DNA from: Marinibaculum pumilum
GTDB taxonomy: Bacteria; Pseudomonadota; Alphaproteobacteria; Ferrovibrionales; Ferrovibrionaceae
DNA: 64,000 nucleotides
Reading direction: 5' to 3'
Assembly (NCBI RefSeq): GCF_042646425.1
Contig: NZ_JBHRTR010000020.1
Coordinates: forward strand, 124,001-188,000
Part shown: one piece after another, positions 1 through 8,346 of the stretch
Numbering within the stretch: the stretch's first letter is position 1
Layout: each line of letters begins with the position of its first letter
Made by a program: the position numbers and the translations under genes
The notes under the pieces: generated by a model
Seen by the model: only the letters and a program-made list of their open reading frames with translations
Told to the model about the DNA's origin: nothing
Databases searched by the model: none

Positions 1-1588
1 GCCGTCGACGATCTGGCCCCAGAGATCGCTGTCGCTGCCGGCGGCGGGGCGCTGCAGCACGGCCTTGTCGGCCGCGGCCATGAAGGTGTCGCGCAGCGCC
101 TCGAAACTGGCGACGCCGGTGCCGCCTGCCCGGCGCAGCAAGGCGACGGCCTCCTGCGCCCTGGGGTCGCGGGCGAGACTGCCGGTCAGCAGTTGCGGCA
201 GGGAAGCGGCCTCTGCCGCAAAGGCGGCGCCGCTGTCCATCCGGTCCTCGATCCGGCCCAGGCCGAGTACCAGCGCCACCCGCTGGTTGCGTCCGCTGGA
301 GCGGTCCTCCGCCGCCAGGCGGGCCGCGGTCTCTTCCTTCAGGGCGGCCTGCAGCTGCGCCAGCTCCTGCCGCAGGTCCTGCAGCGCCTGGGCGCTGGCG
401 CTGTCCTGCGACTGCAGCTTCGCCAGGGCATCGGTCACCTGCGGTGCCGGACGGGCCGCCGCCGCGATCCTGTCATCCAGGCCGGACAGGCGGCGGTCGA
501 GCGCATCGTCCTGGCCGCGCAGATCGTTGAACCGGTTGTCCATGCCGCTCATCCGGCGCTGGATCGAGTCCGCCAGACGGGTCACCGAGGTGATGTCCGC
601 TTCGACCGCCTTCAGGCGCTTCTCCACCTCCGGATCGATGCCGCCGGCCTGCTGCAGCTTCGCCTGCAGGGCCTGCTGCTGCTGCTGCAGGGCGGCGACC
701 GCCTGCGCCAGCTTGCCGGTATCGTCCTTCGGCAGGGCCGCGACCTGCTTCTGCAGCTGGTCCATGCGGCCGGCCAGGCCGCCCATCGACTGGATCTGCT
801 TCTGCAGGCCGTCGACCGTCTTGCGCAGGTCGGCGAGCTGGCCGGCCTGGTCCTGCACGGCGGCCGAAGCGCTGCCGGCGGAGCCCACCTGCCCTTCGAG
901 CGCGCCGAGGCGCGATTGCAGCTGTGCCACCTCGTCCTGCAGCGCGCCGCTGTCCGCCTGCTGGCCGGCGACGCCCAGCGCCCCCGGCAGCCAGGGCGCG
1001 ACGATGGGGGAGGCCACCAGGCCGACAACCAGGACCAGCAGGACGACCACCGCGGCAACCAGGGTCCAGAGCAGGCCGCGCGACCGCGGTGCCGGCTTGC
1101 CGGTGCCGCCGCCCCAGGGTGATCCCCCCGGGGGTGAACCGCCGCCAGAGGAGCCACCGGCCGTCGCGCCGGCCTTGGCACCGGCACCCGCCGCGGCGGC
1201 GGTGCCGGNNNNNNNNNNNNNNNNNNNNNNNNNNNNNNNNNNNNNNNNNNNNNNNNNNNNNNNNNNNNNNNNNNNNNNNNNNNNNNNNNNNNNNNNNNNN
1301 NNNNNNNNNNNNNNNNNNNNNCTGGTCGCCCGGCTTGCTTTCGCCCGGCTTGCTTTCGCCTTGCTTACTTTCGGGCGCCTTGGGATCGGCCGCCGGCCTG
1401 GTGCCTGCCGGCCCGGACTCCGCCGTCTTCCTGTCGGCCTGGCCTGACGAATCCCGCAGGTCGACCCGTGGCGGATCGTCGGGCCGTCCCGGCTTGGCAG
1501 CATCCTCCGGCGAGACCGGCTCGATCTCGGCGTCGATAATCCTGCCCGGCTTCTTGTCTTCCGGCTTGCTTTGCTTGCCGTCGCTCAC
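1..1588 (-). CDS. Mitofilin/HemX-like membrane protein (COG4223 type), 3' end outside window, interrupted by an assembly gap
   Basis: The start is GTG at 1588, overlapping the hemD stop as GTGA. The first ~90 residues are hydrophilic, rich in Pro, Lys, Asp and Glu, and end in KPGES-type repeats. After the N run, a different reading frame carries a Gly-rich linker, one membrane segment (LLWTLVAAVVVLLVLVVGLV, about 1070-1010) and a long Gln/Leu/Ala-rich coiled coil down to the window edge (ending QIVDG). This is the plan of alphaproteobacterial inner-membrane mitofilin-domain proteins, which often follow hemD. Their role is envelope or cristae-like membrane organisation in the family; no catalytic role is visible. 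The frame differs on the two sides of the gap, so the number of N is not the true length. The C-terminal mitofilin domain is only partly inside the window. Confidence 0.75.
1209..1321. other. Assembly gap (113 N)
   Basis: This is an uninterrupted run of N. The coding frame before it (from 1588) does not continue on the other side, where the coiled-coil frame is offset. The gap length is therefore an estimate, not a measurement. Confidence 0.99.
1322..1372 (-). repeat. 15-bp coding tandem repeat (ESKPG units) next to the gap
   Basis: On the minus strand the sequence repeats units encoding E-S-K-(Q/P)-G about three times, ending exactly at the N run. Collapse of more copies of this repeat is the likely cause of the gap. 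Confidence 0.7.
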
Positions 1589-2346
1589 TGCTCCACCCCC
1601 TGCAGGCGTTCGCCCGGCGCCGCCTGACCGGCGACAAGATCCAGCAGCGCCTCCGATCGCGGCACCGCAGCTGTTCTTCTGTCCCGCCAGGGAAGCTCCC
1701 CCGCGGCGTCCGCCACTGCCGCGCTGAGGCAGAAGGCGGTCAGGTCGCGCGCCCGGTCTGCCAGCCCGGCCGCCACCAGGAGACTAGCAAATGCCCTGGC
1801 GGTGCGCGGCGAGAATAATGTCACGCCGTCCAGCGTGCCGGCTCGCAGGTCGGCCTGCAACCGGGGCGAAAGGGCTGTCGCCCCCTCCGTGCGGTACAGC
1901 ACGGCAGGCCGTACCTCGAAGCCCGAAGCGGCCAGGGCCCCGGACAGGTCGCCGGCAACGTGATGCGCCCGCACATGCAGCAGCGGGCCATCGGCCGGCG
2001 CCAAAGCGCGCCGGATGGCCGCCGCCAAAGCCGCGGCATCGCCATCGGCGTCGTGCACCGCGGCGAAACCGGCATCCCGGGCCGCCGCTGCCGTCGCCGC
2101 CCCGACCGCCCAGGCGGGCAGAGCCGCCAGCCCTGCCGTCAGCGCGCCGCCGCAGGCCCGGGCCAGCGCCCGCGCCCCGTTGGCGGAGGTCAGCAGGACG
2201 GCCTGCGCACCGCTCCCGTCGGGCGGGCCGTCCGCGACGATCCGCACCGTCAGCAGCGGTTCGACCACCGGCGTGACGCCCCGCGCGGCCAGCAGCGCGG
2301 CGAACGCATCCGCATCGGGCTGCGGTCGGGTCACCAGGATGCGCAC
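1585..2346 (-). CDS. hemD: Uroporphyrinogen-III synthase
   Basis: Cyclises hydroxymethylbilane, with inversion of ring D, to uroporphyrinogen III in the haem/corrin pathway; cytosolic. The 253-residue protein starts MRILVTRPQPDADAF, the typical HemD N-terminus, and keeps the two-lobe alternation of Rossmann-like strands (LLTSANGARAL near residue 50; LHVRAHHVAGDL near 125; VTLFSPRTARAF near 175). The family is poorly conserved, so position supports the call: it lies 12 bp downstream of hemC on the same strand and overlaps the next gene by 4 bp. hemC, hemD and the mitofilin-like gene are probably one transcript. Confidence 0.88.
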   Translation of the reverse strand: MRILVTRPQPDADAFAALLAARGVTPVVEPLLTVRIVADGPPDGSGAQAVLLTSANGARALARACGGALTAGLAALPAWAVGAATAAAARDAGFAAVHDADGDAAALAAAIRRALAPADGPLLHVRAHHVAGDLSGALAASGFEVRPAVLYRTEGATALSPRLQADLRAGTLDGVTLFSPRTARAFASLLVAAGLADRARDLTAFCLSAAVADAAGELPWRDRRTAAVPRSEALLDLVAGQAAPGERLQGVEQ

Positions 2347-2358
2347 CCGCCCCTCCGT

Positions 2359-3378
2359 TCAGCCGGCCAGAAAGCCGGGACCGGCCTGCGCCAGCAGCCG
2401 CCGCGCCATCGCCACCGCCATCGCCGCCGCGTCGGCAGCGGCAGCGCTCTCCTCGGCGAAGAATGCCTGCGCGCCGTCGGGGCTGGCGATGCCGCCGCGG
2501 AAGCGGATCCGGAAGGCCGACCCGTCCTTGGCCCCCGCTTCGCTAACGCCTCCGGCGCCGGCCGGTTCCCCGATCAGTTCGGCATGGCCGGCGATCGGCG
2601 TCCGGCAGGACCCGTCCAGCTCCGCCAGGAAGGCGCGTTCCACGGCGACGCAGAGCGCGCAGTGCGGGTCGGACAGCGGCGCCAGCAGGGCCGCCACCGC
2701 ATCGTCGTCCTGCCGGCGCTCGATGCCGATGGCACCCTGGGCGACCGCCGGCAGCATCTCCTCCGGCGGCAGCGGCTGCTCGCCGATGCCGTGGCGCTGC
2801 AGGCGGTTCAGCCCCGCCATCGCCAGGAAGGTCGCCTGCGCGACGCCGTCGCGCAGCTTCGCCAGGCGGGTGTCCACATTGCCGCGGAAGTCGACCACCT
2901 TCAGGTCCGGCCGCCGGTGCAGCAGCAGCGCCCGGCGCCGCAGGGAGGAGGTGCCGACCACCGCCCCCTGCGGCACCCCGTCCAGGACGACGCCGCCGCC
3001 CGGACCTGCCGGCGGCGGCAGGATCAGGGCGTCGCGCGGATCCTCGCGCGGCAGCAGGCAGTCGATCACCAGCCCGTCGGGCAGCACCGTCGGCATGTCC
3101 TTCATGGAATGCACCGCCATGTCGACCCGGCCGTCGAGCAGCGCCTCCTCGATCTCCTTGGTGAACAGGCCTTTGCCGCCGACCTCCGCCAGGGGGCGGT
3201 CGGTGATCCGGTCGCCGGTGGTGCGTATCGCCACCACCTCGGGCGGCCGCTCGGCCAGCGCAGGATGTGCGGCGAGCAGTCGCGCCGCGACCTCCCGCGC
3301 CTGGGCCAGGGCGAGCGGCGAGCCACGCGTCCCGATGCGCAGGGCGGGGGCAGGCCGGGATCTTTCGGACGGGGACAT
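2359..3378 (-). CDS. hemC: Porphobilinogen deaminase (hydroxymethylbilane synthase)
   Basis: Polymerises four porphobilinogens to hydroxymethylbilane, the substrate of the adjacent hemD product. It has 339 residues from the ATG at 3378. Longer upstream reading is possible, but the family motif LRIGTRGSPLALAQA falls 12 residues after this Met. Hallmarks visible are the SMKDMPT loop, GTSSLRRRALLL, DFRGNVDTRLAKL and the dipyrromethane-cofactor cysteine in DGSCRTPIAGHAEL. It is divergent from tsaD across about 155 bp, which must hold both promoters. No regulator site was recognised there. Confidence 0.96.
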   Translation of the reverse strand: MSPSERSRPAPALRIGTRGSPLALAQAREVAARLLAAHPALAERPPEVVAIRTTGDRITDRPLAEVGGKGLFTKEIEEALLDGRVDMAVHSMKDMPTVLPDGLVIDCLLPREDPRDALILPPPAGPGGGVVLDGVPQGAVVGTSSLRRRALLLHRRPDLKVVDFRGNVDTRLAKLRDGVAQATFLAMAGLNRLQRHGIGEQPLPPEEMLPAVAQGAIGIERRQDDDAVAALLAPLSDPHCALCVAVERAFLAELDGSCRTPIAGHAELIGEPAGAGGVSEAGAKDGSAFRIRFRGGIASPDGAQAFFAEESAAAADAAAMAVAMARRLLAQAGPGFLAG

Positions 3379-3533
3379 GATGCTCCGGGACAGGGGTGTC
3401 GGGGATCGCCGGCGGATCGGGAAGGGCCGCCCGCGGCAGCACGGCACCTTGCAAAGCTCCGCCGCCGGGCGCAAGACGCCATGCGGCGGACCCCGGCCGG
3501 GGCGGCCGGGCCGGCAGCAGAAACGGGACCGCG

Positions 3534-4595
3534 ATGATCGTGCTTGGACTGGAAACGAGCTGCGACGAAACCGCCGCCGCCCTGGTGGCGGCGGAGGATG
3601 GCGGTCGCCCGCATGTCCTGGCCGAGCGGGTCTACAGCCAGATCGCCGAACATGCGCCCTATGCCGGGGTGGTGCCGGAAATTGCCGCGCGCGCCCATGT
3701 CGCCCATCTGGACCGGCTGGTGGCGGAGGTGATGGCCGAGGCCGGGCTGGACTATGGCGACGTGGATGCCGTCGCCGCGACGGCCGGGCCGGGGCTGATC
3801 GGCGGGCTGCTGGTGGGGCTGACCACGGCGAAGGCGATCGCGCTGGCCGCCGAGCGCCCGCTGGTTGCCGTGAACCACCTGGAGGCGCATGCCCTGAGCC
3901 CGCGCCTGGAGGCGGAACTGGACTTCCCCTACCTGCTGCTGCTGGTGTCCGGCGGCCATTGCCAGCTCCTCACCGTGCACGATGTCGGCCGGTTCACCCG
4001 TCTGGGCTCCACCATCGATGATGCGGTTGGCGAGGCTTTCGACAAGGTCGCCAAGATGCTGGGCCTGGGCTATCCCGGCGGGCCGGCGGTGGAGCGGGCC
4101 GCCGCGGCGGGCGATCCTGGCGCGATCCCCCTGCCACGGCCGCTGAAGGGCCGCGCGGGCTGCGACTTCTCCTTCTCCGGCCTGAAGAACGCGGTACGGC
4201 TGGCCGTGGCCGCGGCGGAGCCGCCCCTGCCGGTGGCGGACATCTGCGCCAGCTTCCAGGCCGCCGTCACGGAGGTGATGGTGGACCGGGTCGGCCATGC
4301 CATGTCCCTGCACGAAGAACGGACTGCAGGGCGCGGCAGGGCGCTGGTCGTCGCCGGCGGGGTGGCGGCGAACCAGGCGCTGCGACAGGCCCTGGCCAGC
4401 CTGGCCGCCGGTCGCGACTGGCGGCTTGTGGTGCCGCCGCTGCGGCTGTGCACCGATAACGGCGTGATGGTGGCGCTTGCCGGTATCGAGCGGCTGCGGC
4501 GCGGCCTCACCGATCCGCTGGACGTGGCGCCGCGGCCGCGCTGGCCGCTGGATCCCGGGGCGGCGCCGCTGCCCTTCGCCGGGGTGAAGGCATGA
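3534..4595 (+). CDS. tsaD: tRNA N6-threonylcarbamoyladenosine synthase catalytic subunit TsaD
   Basis: Transfers the threonylcarbamoyl group to A37 of ANN-decoding tRNAs, working with TsaB, TsaC and TsaE (not in this window). It has 353 residues. The ATG at 3534 is chosen because MIVLGLETSCDETAAAL is the canonical family N-terminus; the open frame upstream is not conserved-looking. The metal-binding NHLEAH motif, the LVSGGHCQL phosphate loop, the TIDDAVGEAFDKVAKMLGL segment and the late GGVAAN and CTDNGVMVA motifs are all present. It is divergent from hemC; the alphaproteobacterial neighbour gpsA lies downstream beyond two inserted genes. Confidence 0.96.
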   Translation: MIVLGLETSCDETAAALVAAEDGGRPHVLAERVYSQIAEHAPYAGVVPEIAARAHVAHLDRLVAEVMAEAGLDYGDVDAVAATAGPGLIGGLLVGLTTAKAIALAAERPLVAVNHLEAHALSPRLEAELDFPYLLLLVSGGHCQLLTVHDVGRFTRLGSTIDDAVGEAFDKVAKMLGLGYPGGPAVERAAAAGDPGAIPLPRPLKGRAGCDFSFSGLKNAVRLAVAAAEPPLPVADICASFQAAVTEVMVDRVGHAMSLHEERTAGRGRALVVAGGVAANQALRQALASLAAGRDWRLVVPPLRLCTDNGVMVALAGIERLRRGLTDPLDVAPRPRWPLDPGAAPLPFAGVKA

Positions 4596-4694
4596 CGGCT
4601 TGCCGCCGTTCCGCCGCCTCTGCATGATCTGGCGCCGCGCGCGCCCGAACCGGACACCCTCCGACCGACGACCATCTGGATGCGAAGCGAGACC

Positions 4695-5339
4695 ATGGCT
4701 CAGCCGATCACGATCAAGGAATTCCAGCCGCGGGCCTATTTCCCGACCCCGGTCGCACTGGTCAGCCTGGCCAATGCGGAGCGGCTGAACGCCGACCTGA
4801 AGCGCATCGTGCTGGAGCGCGAGGCGCAGGACAGCGGCGGCACCGAGCATTCCAACCTGGGCGGCTGGCAGTCCGACTGGGAACTGGCCGACTGGGGCGG
4901 GCCGCCGGCACAGGTGCTGCTGCAGGCGGCACGGGCGGCAGCCGACCGGCTGACCGGCAACCGCATGGGCCAGCCGGTGAAGGTGGAGTGGAAGATGAAC
5001 GCCTGGGCGAACATCAACCGCACCGGCCATGCCAACGAGTTCCACACCCATCCGGGCGCCTACTGGTCGGGCGCCTATTATGTCGAAGATGGCGGCATCG
5101 GCGAGGATCCCAGCCTGGGCGGCGAGTTCGAGCTGCAGGACCCGCGCGGCATCGGCCCGGCGATGTACGCCCCCAACCTGGCCTTCACCCTGCCGGGGAT
5201 GCAGTCGGTCGGCGCCAGCGAGCTGATCTCGCCGCGGGCCGGCAACATGCTGATCTTCCCGGCCTGGCTGAGCCATGCGGTGCGCCCCTATCGCGGCAAG
5301 GGCATGCGGATCTCCATCGCCTTCAACATGAGCGTCTGA
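4695..5339 (+). CDS. Putative 2OG-Fe(II) oxygenase (TIGR02466-like), copy 1
   Basis: A 214-residue protein resembling the TIGR02466 family of uncharacterised proteins, predicted to be 2-oxoglutarate/Fe(II) dioxygenases. Visible marks are NAWANINRTGHANEFHTHPG with His residues suited to iron binding, SGAYYVEDG, GGEFELQDPRG and the C-terminal SHAVRPYRGKGMRISIAFN, whose His and Arg would be the distal iron ligand and the 2-oxoglutarate anchor. The start is taken at MAQPITIKEF; an ATG 15 bp earlier is possible. It is followed 2 bp later by a clear paralogue. The substrate is unknown. Relatives are often free-standing, so the context gives little help. Confidence 0.72.
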   Translation: MAQPITIKEFQPRAYFPTPVALVSLANAERLNADLKRIVLEREAQDSGGTEHSNLGGWQSDWELADWGGPPAQVLLQAARAAADRLTGNRMGQPVKVEWKMNAWANINRTGHANEFHTHPGAYWSGAYYVEDGGIGEDPSLGGEFELQDPRGIGPAMYAPNLAFTLPGMQSVGASELISPRAGNMLIFPAWLSHAVRPYRGKGMRISIAFNMSV

Positions 5340-5341
5340 CC

Positions 5342-5980
5342 GTGGCGGCGCAGCCCTTCACCCGGGTCGACGTGAAGGCGACCTTCGCGACGCCGTTCGC
5401 CGTCTGCCGCCTGGCGGCGGCAGAGGCGCTGAACGCGGCGCTGCGTCCGCGGATCCTGGAGCGGGAGAAGCAGGCGTCCGGCAACGTGATCTCCAATGTC
5501 GGCGGCTGGCAGTCGGAGGACGATTTCCTGGACTGGAGCGGCGCGGAGGGCGCCCAGGTGATCGAGGCCGGCAAGGCCCTGGCGAGCCGGCTGACGGCGG
5601 CGCGCGACGGCCGCTCGCCCAAGCCCGCCTGGCGGGTGCATGCCTGGGCCAATATCAACCGGGCGGGGCAGTGGAACGACGGCCATGCCCATCCCGGCAA
5701 TTTCTGGTCCGCCTGCTACTATGTCGACGATGCCGGCGCCGGCGACGATCCCGCCCTGGGCGGCGAGTTCGAGATCCAGGACCCGCGCGGGCTGGCGCCC
5801 GCCATGTACGCCCCCGGCCTGGTCTTCGACATGCCCGACGGCGGCGCGGCGGGGGCGGCGATGCTGTTCCGGCCGCGCGCCGGCGAGATGTTCCTGTTCC
5901 CGTCCTGGCTGAACCATTCCGTGCGGCCCTATCGCGGCAGCGGCACCCGGATCTCCATCGCCTTCAACATGGCGATCTGA
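5342..5980 (+). CDS. Putative 2OG-Fe(II) oxygenase (TIGR02466-like), copy 2
   Basis: A 212-residue paralogue of the preceding gene. It starts at GTG 5342, immediately after the previous stop. The same blocks occur in the same order: SNVGGWQSEDDF, HAWANINRAGQWNDGHAHPG, SACYYVDD, GGEFEIQDPRG, MYAP, FLFPSWLNHSVRPYRGSGTRISIAFN. The His pair near residue 115, the late His and the Arg are kept in both copies, so both look catalytically competent. Stretches are near-identical at DNA level, indicating a tandem duplication. It ends 3 bp before gpsA, so the three genes are probably cotranscribed. Confidence 0.72.
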   Translation: MAAQPFTRVDVKATFATPFAVCRLAAAEALNAALRPRILEREKQASGNVISNVGGWQSEDDFLDWSGAEGAQVIEAGKALASRLTAARDGRSPKPAWRVHAWANINRAGQWNDGHAHPGNFWSACYYVDDAGAGDDPALGGEFEIQDPRGLAPAMYAPGLVFDMPDGGAAGAAMLFRPRAGEMFLFPSWLNHSVRPYRGSGTRISIAFNMAI

Positions 5981-5983
5981 GGC

Positions 5984-7075
5984 ATGGCCGGCGGTTCCGC
6001 AGGCAGGATCCCGCATTTTGCGCGGGTGACGGTGCTGGGCGGCGGCGCCTGGGGCACGGCGCTGGCACAGATCCTGGCCGATACCGGTGCCGACGCGGAT
6101 GCCCCCGACGTCACCCCCCTAAACGTCACCCCCCCAAACGTCACCCTCTGGGCGCGCGATCCGGCTGTGGCCGCCGCGATCGGCGACCGCCATCTCCATC
6201 CGGCCGCGCTGCCGGACATCCCCCTGTCGCCACGCATCGCTGCGACCGCCGACCTGGACAGGGCACTGGCGGACGCCGACCTCCTGGTGGCCGCCGTGCC
6301 GGCCCAGGCCCTGCGCGAGCTGCTGCGCCGGCTGCGGCCGCTGCTGGCGGCGCGCGGATCGGCGGCCGTCCCGGTGCTGCTCTGCGCCAAGGGACTGGAG
6401 ATCGCCACCGGCATGCTGCTGACCGACGTGGTGGCGGAGGAACTGCCCGGGCATCCGGCAGCGGTGCTTTCCGGCCCCAACTTCGCCGGCGAGGTCGCCC
6501 GCCGCCTGCCCGCGGCGGCGTCGGTCGGGGCGGCGGAGCGGCACCTGGGCGAGGCGCTGGTCGCCACCTTCGGCCGCCCCTGGTTCCGCCCCTATCGCAG
6601 CGACGACCCGATCGGCGTGCAGGTGGGCGGCGCCTACAAGAACGTCCTGGCGATCGCCTGCGGCGCGGTGATCGGGCGCGCGCTGGGGGAGAATGCGCGG
6701 GCCGCCCTGCTGACCCGCGGTATCGCGGAGATGGCGCGGCTCACCGTTGCCCTGGGCGGCAGGGCGGAGACCTGCATGGGCCTGAGCGGCATCGGCGATG
6801 CGCTGCTGACCTGCCTGAGCGAAACCTCGCGCAATACCAGGCTGGGCGTCGCGATCGGCCGCGGGGCGACCCTGGACACGGCGCTTGCCGGGGGTGCACG
6901 CGTGGTCGAAGGTGTGCACACGGCGCGGGCGGTCCATGCCATCGCGCAGTCGCGCAGCCTGGACCTGCCGGTGGCCGCGGCGGTGCATGCCGTGCTGCAC
7001 CAGGGTGCCGACCTGGAATCGGCGATGGCAGCATTGCTGGCCCGGCCGTTCCGGGCGGAGGACCCGGCCACGTGA
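5984..7075 (+). CDS. gpsA: NAD(P)-dependent glycerol-3-phosphate dehydrogenase
   Basis: Reduces dihydroxyacetone phosphate to sn-glycerol-3-phosphate for phospholipid synthesis. It has 363 residues, somewhat longer than the usual ~330-340. The nucleotide-binding VTVLGGGAWGTALAQ is at residue ~15, LSGPNFAGEVARRLP lies mid-protein, the catalytic Lys is in GGAYKNVLAIACG, and GLSGIGDALLTC and GVHTARAVH follow. Extra length comes from the N-terminal MAGGSAGRIPHFA and from a short tandem-repeat insertion (DVTPLNVTPPNVTLW) between the first helix and the LWARD strand. Confidence 0.95.
   Translation: MAGGSAGRIPHFARVTVLGGGAWGTALAQILADTGADADAPDVTPLNVTPPNVTLWARDPAVAAAIGDRHLHPAALPDIPLSPRIAATADLDRALADADLLVAAVPAQALRELLRRLRPLLAARGSAAVPVLLCAKGLEIATGMLLTDVVAEELPGHPAAVLSGPNFAGEVARRLPAAASVGAAERHLGEALVATFGRPWFRPYRSDDPIGVQVGGAYKNVLAIACGAVIGRALGENARAALLTRGIAEMARLTVALGGRAETCMGLSGIGDALLTCLSETSRNTRLGVAIGRGATLDTALAGGARVVEGVHTARAVHAIAQSRSLDLPVAAAVHAVLHQGADLESAMAALLARPFRAEDPAT
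6109..6153 (+). repeat. In-frame 15-bp minisatellite inside gpsA
   Basis: Three consecutive 15-bp units beginning cgtcaccc encode (D/N)-V-T-(P/L)-(L/P) three times. The first two units differ at one position; the third is degenerate. It sits in the loop before the conserved LWARD strand of the Rossmann fold. Confidence 0.75.
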
Positions 7076-7114
7076 CGTGCCGGCAGGGCAGCTGATTCGG
7101 AGAGGGGACGACGC

Positions 7115-7531
7115 ATGCAGTACTGGCTGGTGAAGACGGAGCCGGGGACCTGGTCCTGGGACGACCAGGTGAAGGCTGGCAGCACCCACTGGGACGGGGT
7201 GCGCAATCACCAGGCGGCCAACAACATGCGGGCGATGAAGAAGGGCGATCGCTGCTTCTTCTATCACTCGGTGTCGGAGAAGCAGGTGGTCGGCATCGTG
7301 AAGGTGAGCCGCACCTTCTATCCCGACCCCGCCGATGACAGCGGCAAGTTCGGCATGGTGGACGTGACCGCCGTGCGGCCGATGAAGACCCCGGTCACCC
7401 TGGCGCAGATCAAGGCTGAGCCCGGGCTGTCTGAAATGGTCCTGGTGAAGAATTCCCGCCTTTCCGTGCAGCCCGTGACGGCAGAGGAATGGACGCAGGT
7501 CTGCGCCATGGGCGGGGTGCCGAAGGGCTGA
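7115..7531 (+). CDS. EVE-domain protein
   Basis: A 138-residue single-domain protein: MQYWLVKTEPGTWSWDDQ, then WDGVRNHQAANNMRAMKKGD, CFFYHS and VGIVKVSRTFYPDP, the standard order of the EVE (Thy28/PUA-like) fold. EVE domains form an aromatic cage and are thought to read modified bases in DNA or RNA, but the cellular role of the free-standing bacterial form is not settled. A purine-rich stretch (ggagagggg) lies upstream of the ATG. It stands downstream of gpsA on the same strand, a common alphaproteobacterial neighbourhood. Confidence 0.9.
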   Translation: MQYWLVKTEPGTWSWDDQVKAGSTHWDGVRNHQAANNMRAMKKGDRCFFYHSVSEKQVVGIVKVSRTFYPDPADDSGKFGMVDVTAVRPMKTPVTLAQIKAEPGLSEMVLVKNSRLSVQPVTAEEWTQVCAMGGVPKG

Positions 7532-7608
7532 GCGGCCGCCGCCGGAGGCGGCTTCAAGGCATCCCGATACCGTCGTCACACGGTCGCGAGCGATTCTCAC
7601 GCCGAATC

Positions 7609-7630
7609 AATGACAATCACTTGCATTTTC
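7609..7630 (+). promoter_or_regulatory. Candidate Fur-type iron box upstream of the ferredoxin gene
   Basis: The AT-rich stretch reads aatgacaatcacttgcattt, close to the ATGANAATNATTTGCATT pattern of Fur-family sites. It lies about 60 bp before the bfd-like start, in an otherwise GC-rich region. It is assigned by eye only. It fits an iron-storage partner gene expected to be induced when iron is scarce. Confidence 0.5.
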
Positions 7631-7688
7631 AGTTCGGCACGACAAGATGGGCAGCGTATCGAGTGCGTACCGACCGCGAGGGCGGCCC

Positions 7689-7952
7689 ATGATTGTTTGC
7701 CTCTGCAACGGCCACAATGATCGCGACATCCGGGCAAAGGCCGAGGAAATCGGCTCCACCTGCCCGGTCACCGTCTATTCCGCCCTGCAGGGTCCGCCGC
7801 GCTGCGGCAGATGCCTCGACTATGCCGGCCAGATGCTCTGCCCGATGGACCGGGAGCGGTCCGCAGAGGCTGCCGCCAGCGACAGCCGGACCGCCGTCGC
7901 TTCCGTCCAGCCGATGCCGGTCGCGGACGCCCGCCGTGCTGCTCTGGCGTAG
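7689..7952 (+). CDS. bfd: Bacterioferritin-associated ferredoxin-like [2Fe-2S] protein
   Basis: An 87-residue protein with the BFD signature: Cys4 and Cys6 in MIVCLCNGHND and Cys39/Cys42 in PPRCGRCLDYA, giving four cluster ligands with C-x-C and C-x2-C spacing. In the known system BFD reduces the mineral core of bacterioferritin to release iron. The start at 7689 is fixed by the N-terminal cysteine motif. The last ~35 residues are unlike the short family members and look disordered. Bacterioferritin itself lies 394 bp away, convergently. A Fur-like box precedes the gene. Confidence 0.85.
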   Translation: MIVCLCNGHNDRDIRAKAEEIGSTCPVTVYSALQGPPRCGRCLDYAGQMLCPMDRERSAEAAASDSRTAVASVQPMPVADARRAALA

Positions 7953-8346
7953 CCTGACCCTTCTGCGGGTGAGTGCCAGCCTCGGCGGCCTCCGGGGCGG
8001 GCTCCGGACGGCAGCCTCGGCCCCGCACGAAGGTGGACAGAGAAATCCTGTCACCGCCGCCCGGGATCACCAGGGCGGCAGTGTGCCGACACCGACCAAG
8101 ATCGTACCGCTCGCCCTATCGGCGGGCGGGCATTCGGACTAGCACGGCCGGCAGCATTCCGACGGCCCCTCGTTCCGGTGCCTAGATCGTGCCCAGAAGA
8201 GGTGGAAGCTGTGCCAAATCTACAATCGTCATCCCGGCCCTGAGCCGGGATCCATTCCGCAAGCTTCCCGGCTGCTGATCGGATTGCGGAACGGGTTCTC
8301 GGGTCAAGCCCGAGAACGACAAGGTTTCCACCAAAGATGGGACGCT
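7953..8346. other. Intergenic region between bfd and bfr
   Basis: 394 bp between convergent genes. No reading frame here has credible coding character. It contains the composite palindromic repeat at 8228-8321; the remainder shows nothing recognised. Confidence 0.6.
8228..8321. repeat. Composite palindromic (REP/BIME-like) intergenic element
   Basis: Three nested inverted repeats: tcccggc/gccggga (8232-8238 with 8244-8250), ttccgcaa/ttgcggaa (8255-8262 with 8284-8291) and gttctcggg/cccgagaac (8295-8303 with 8309-8317). Elements beginning gtcatcccggcc are common dispersed repeats in alphaproteobacterial genomes (general knowledge). Between two convergent genes it could also end both transcripts. 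Confidence 0.65.

Noticed and set aside
473..1208. Continuation of the 1588 frame through the N run
   Set aside because: After the gap that frame is Arg/Gly-rich nonsense; the coiled-coil and membrane segment lie in another frame.
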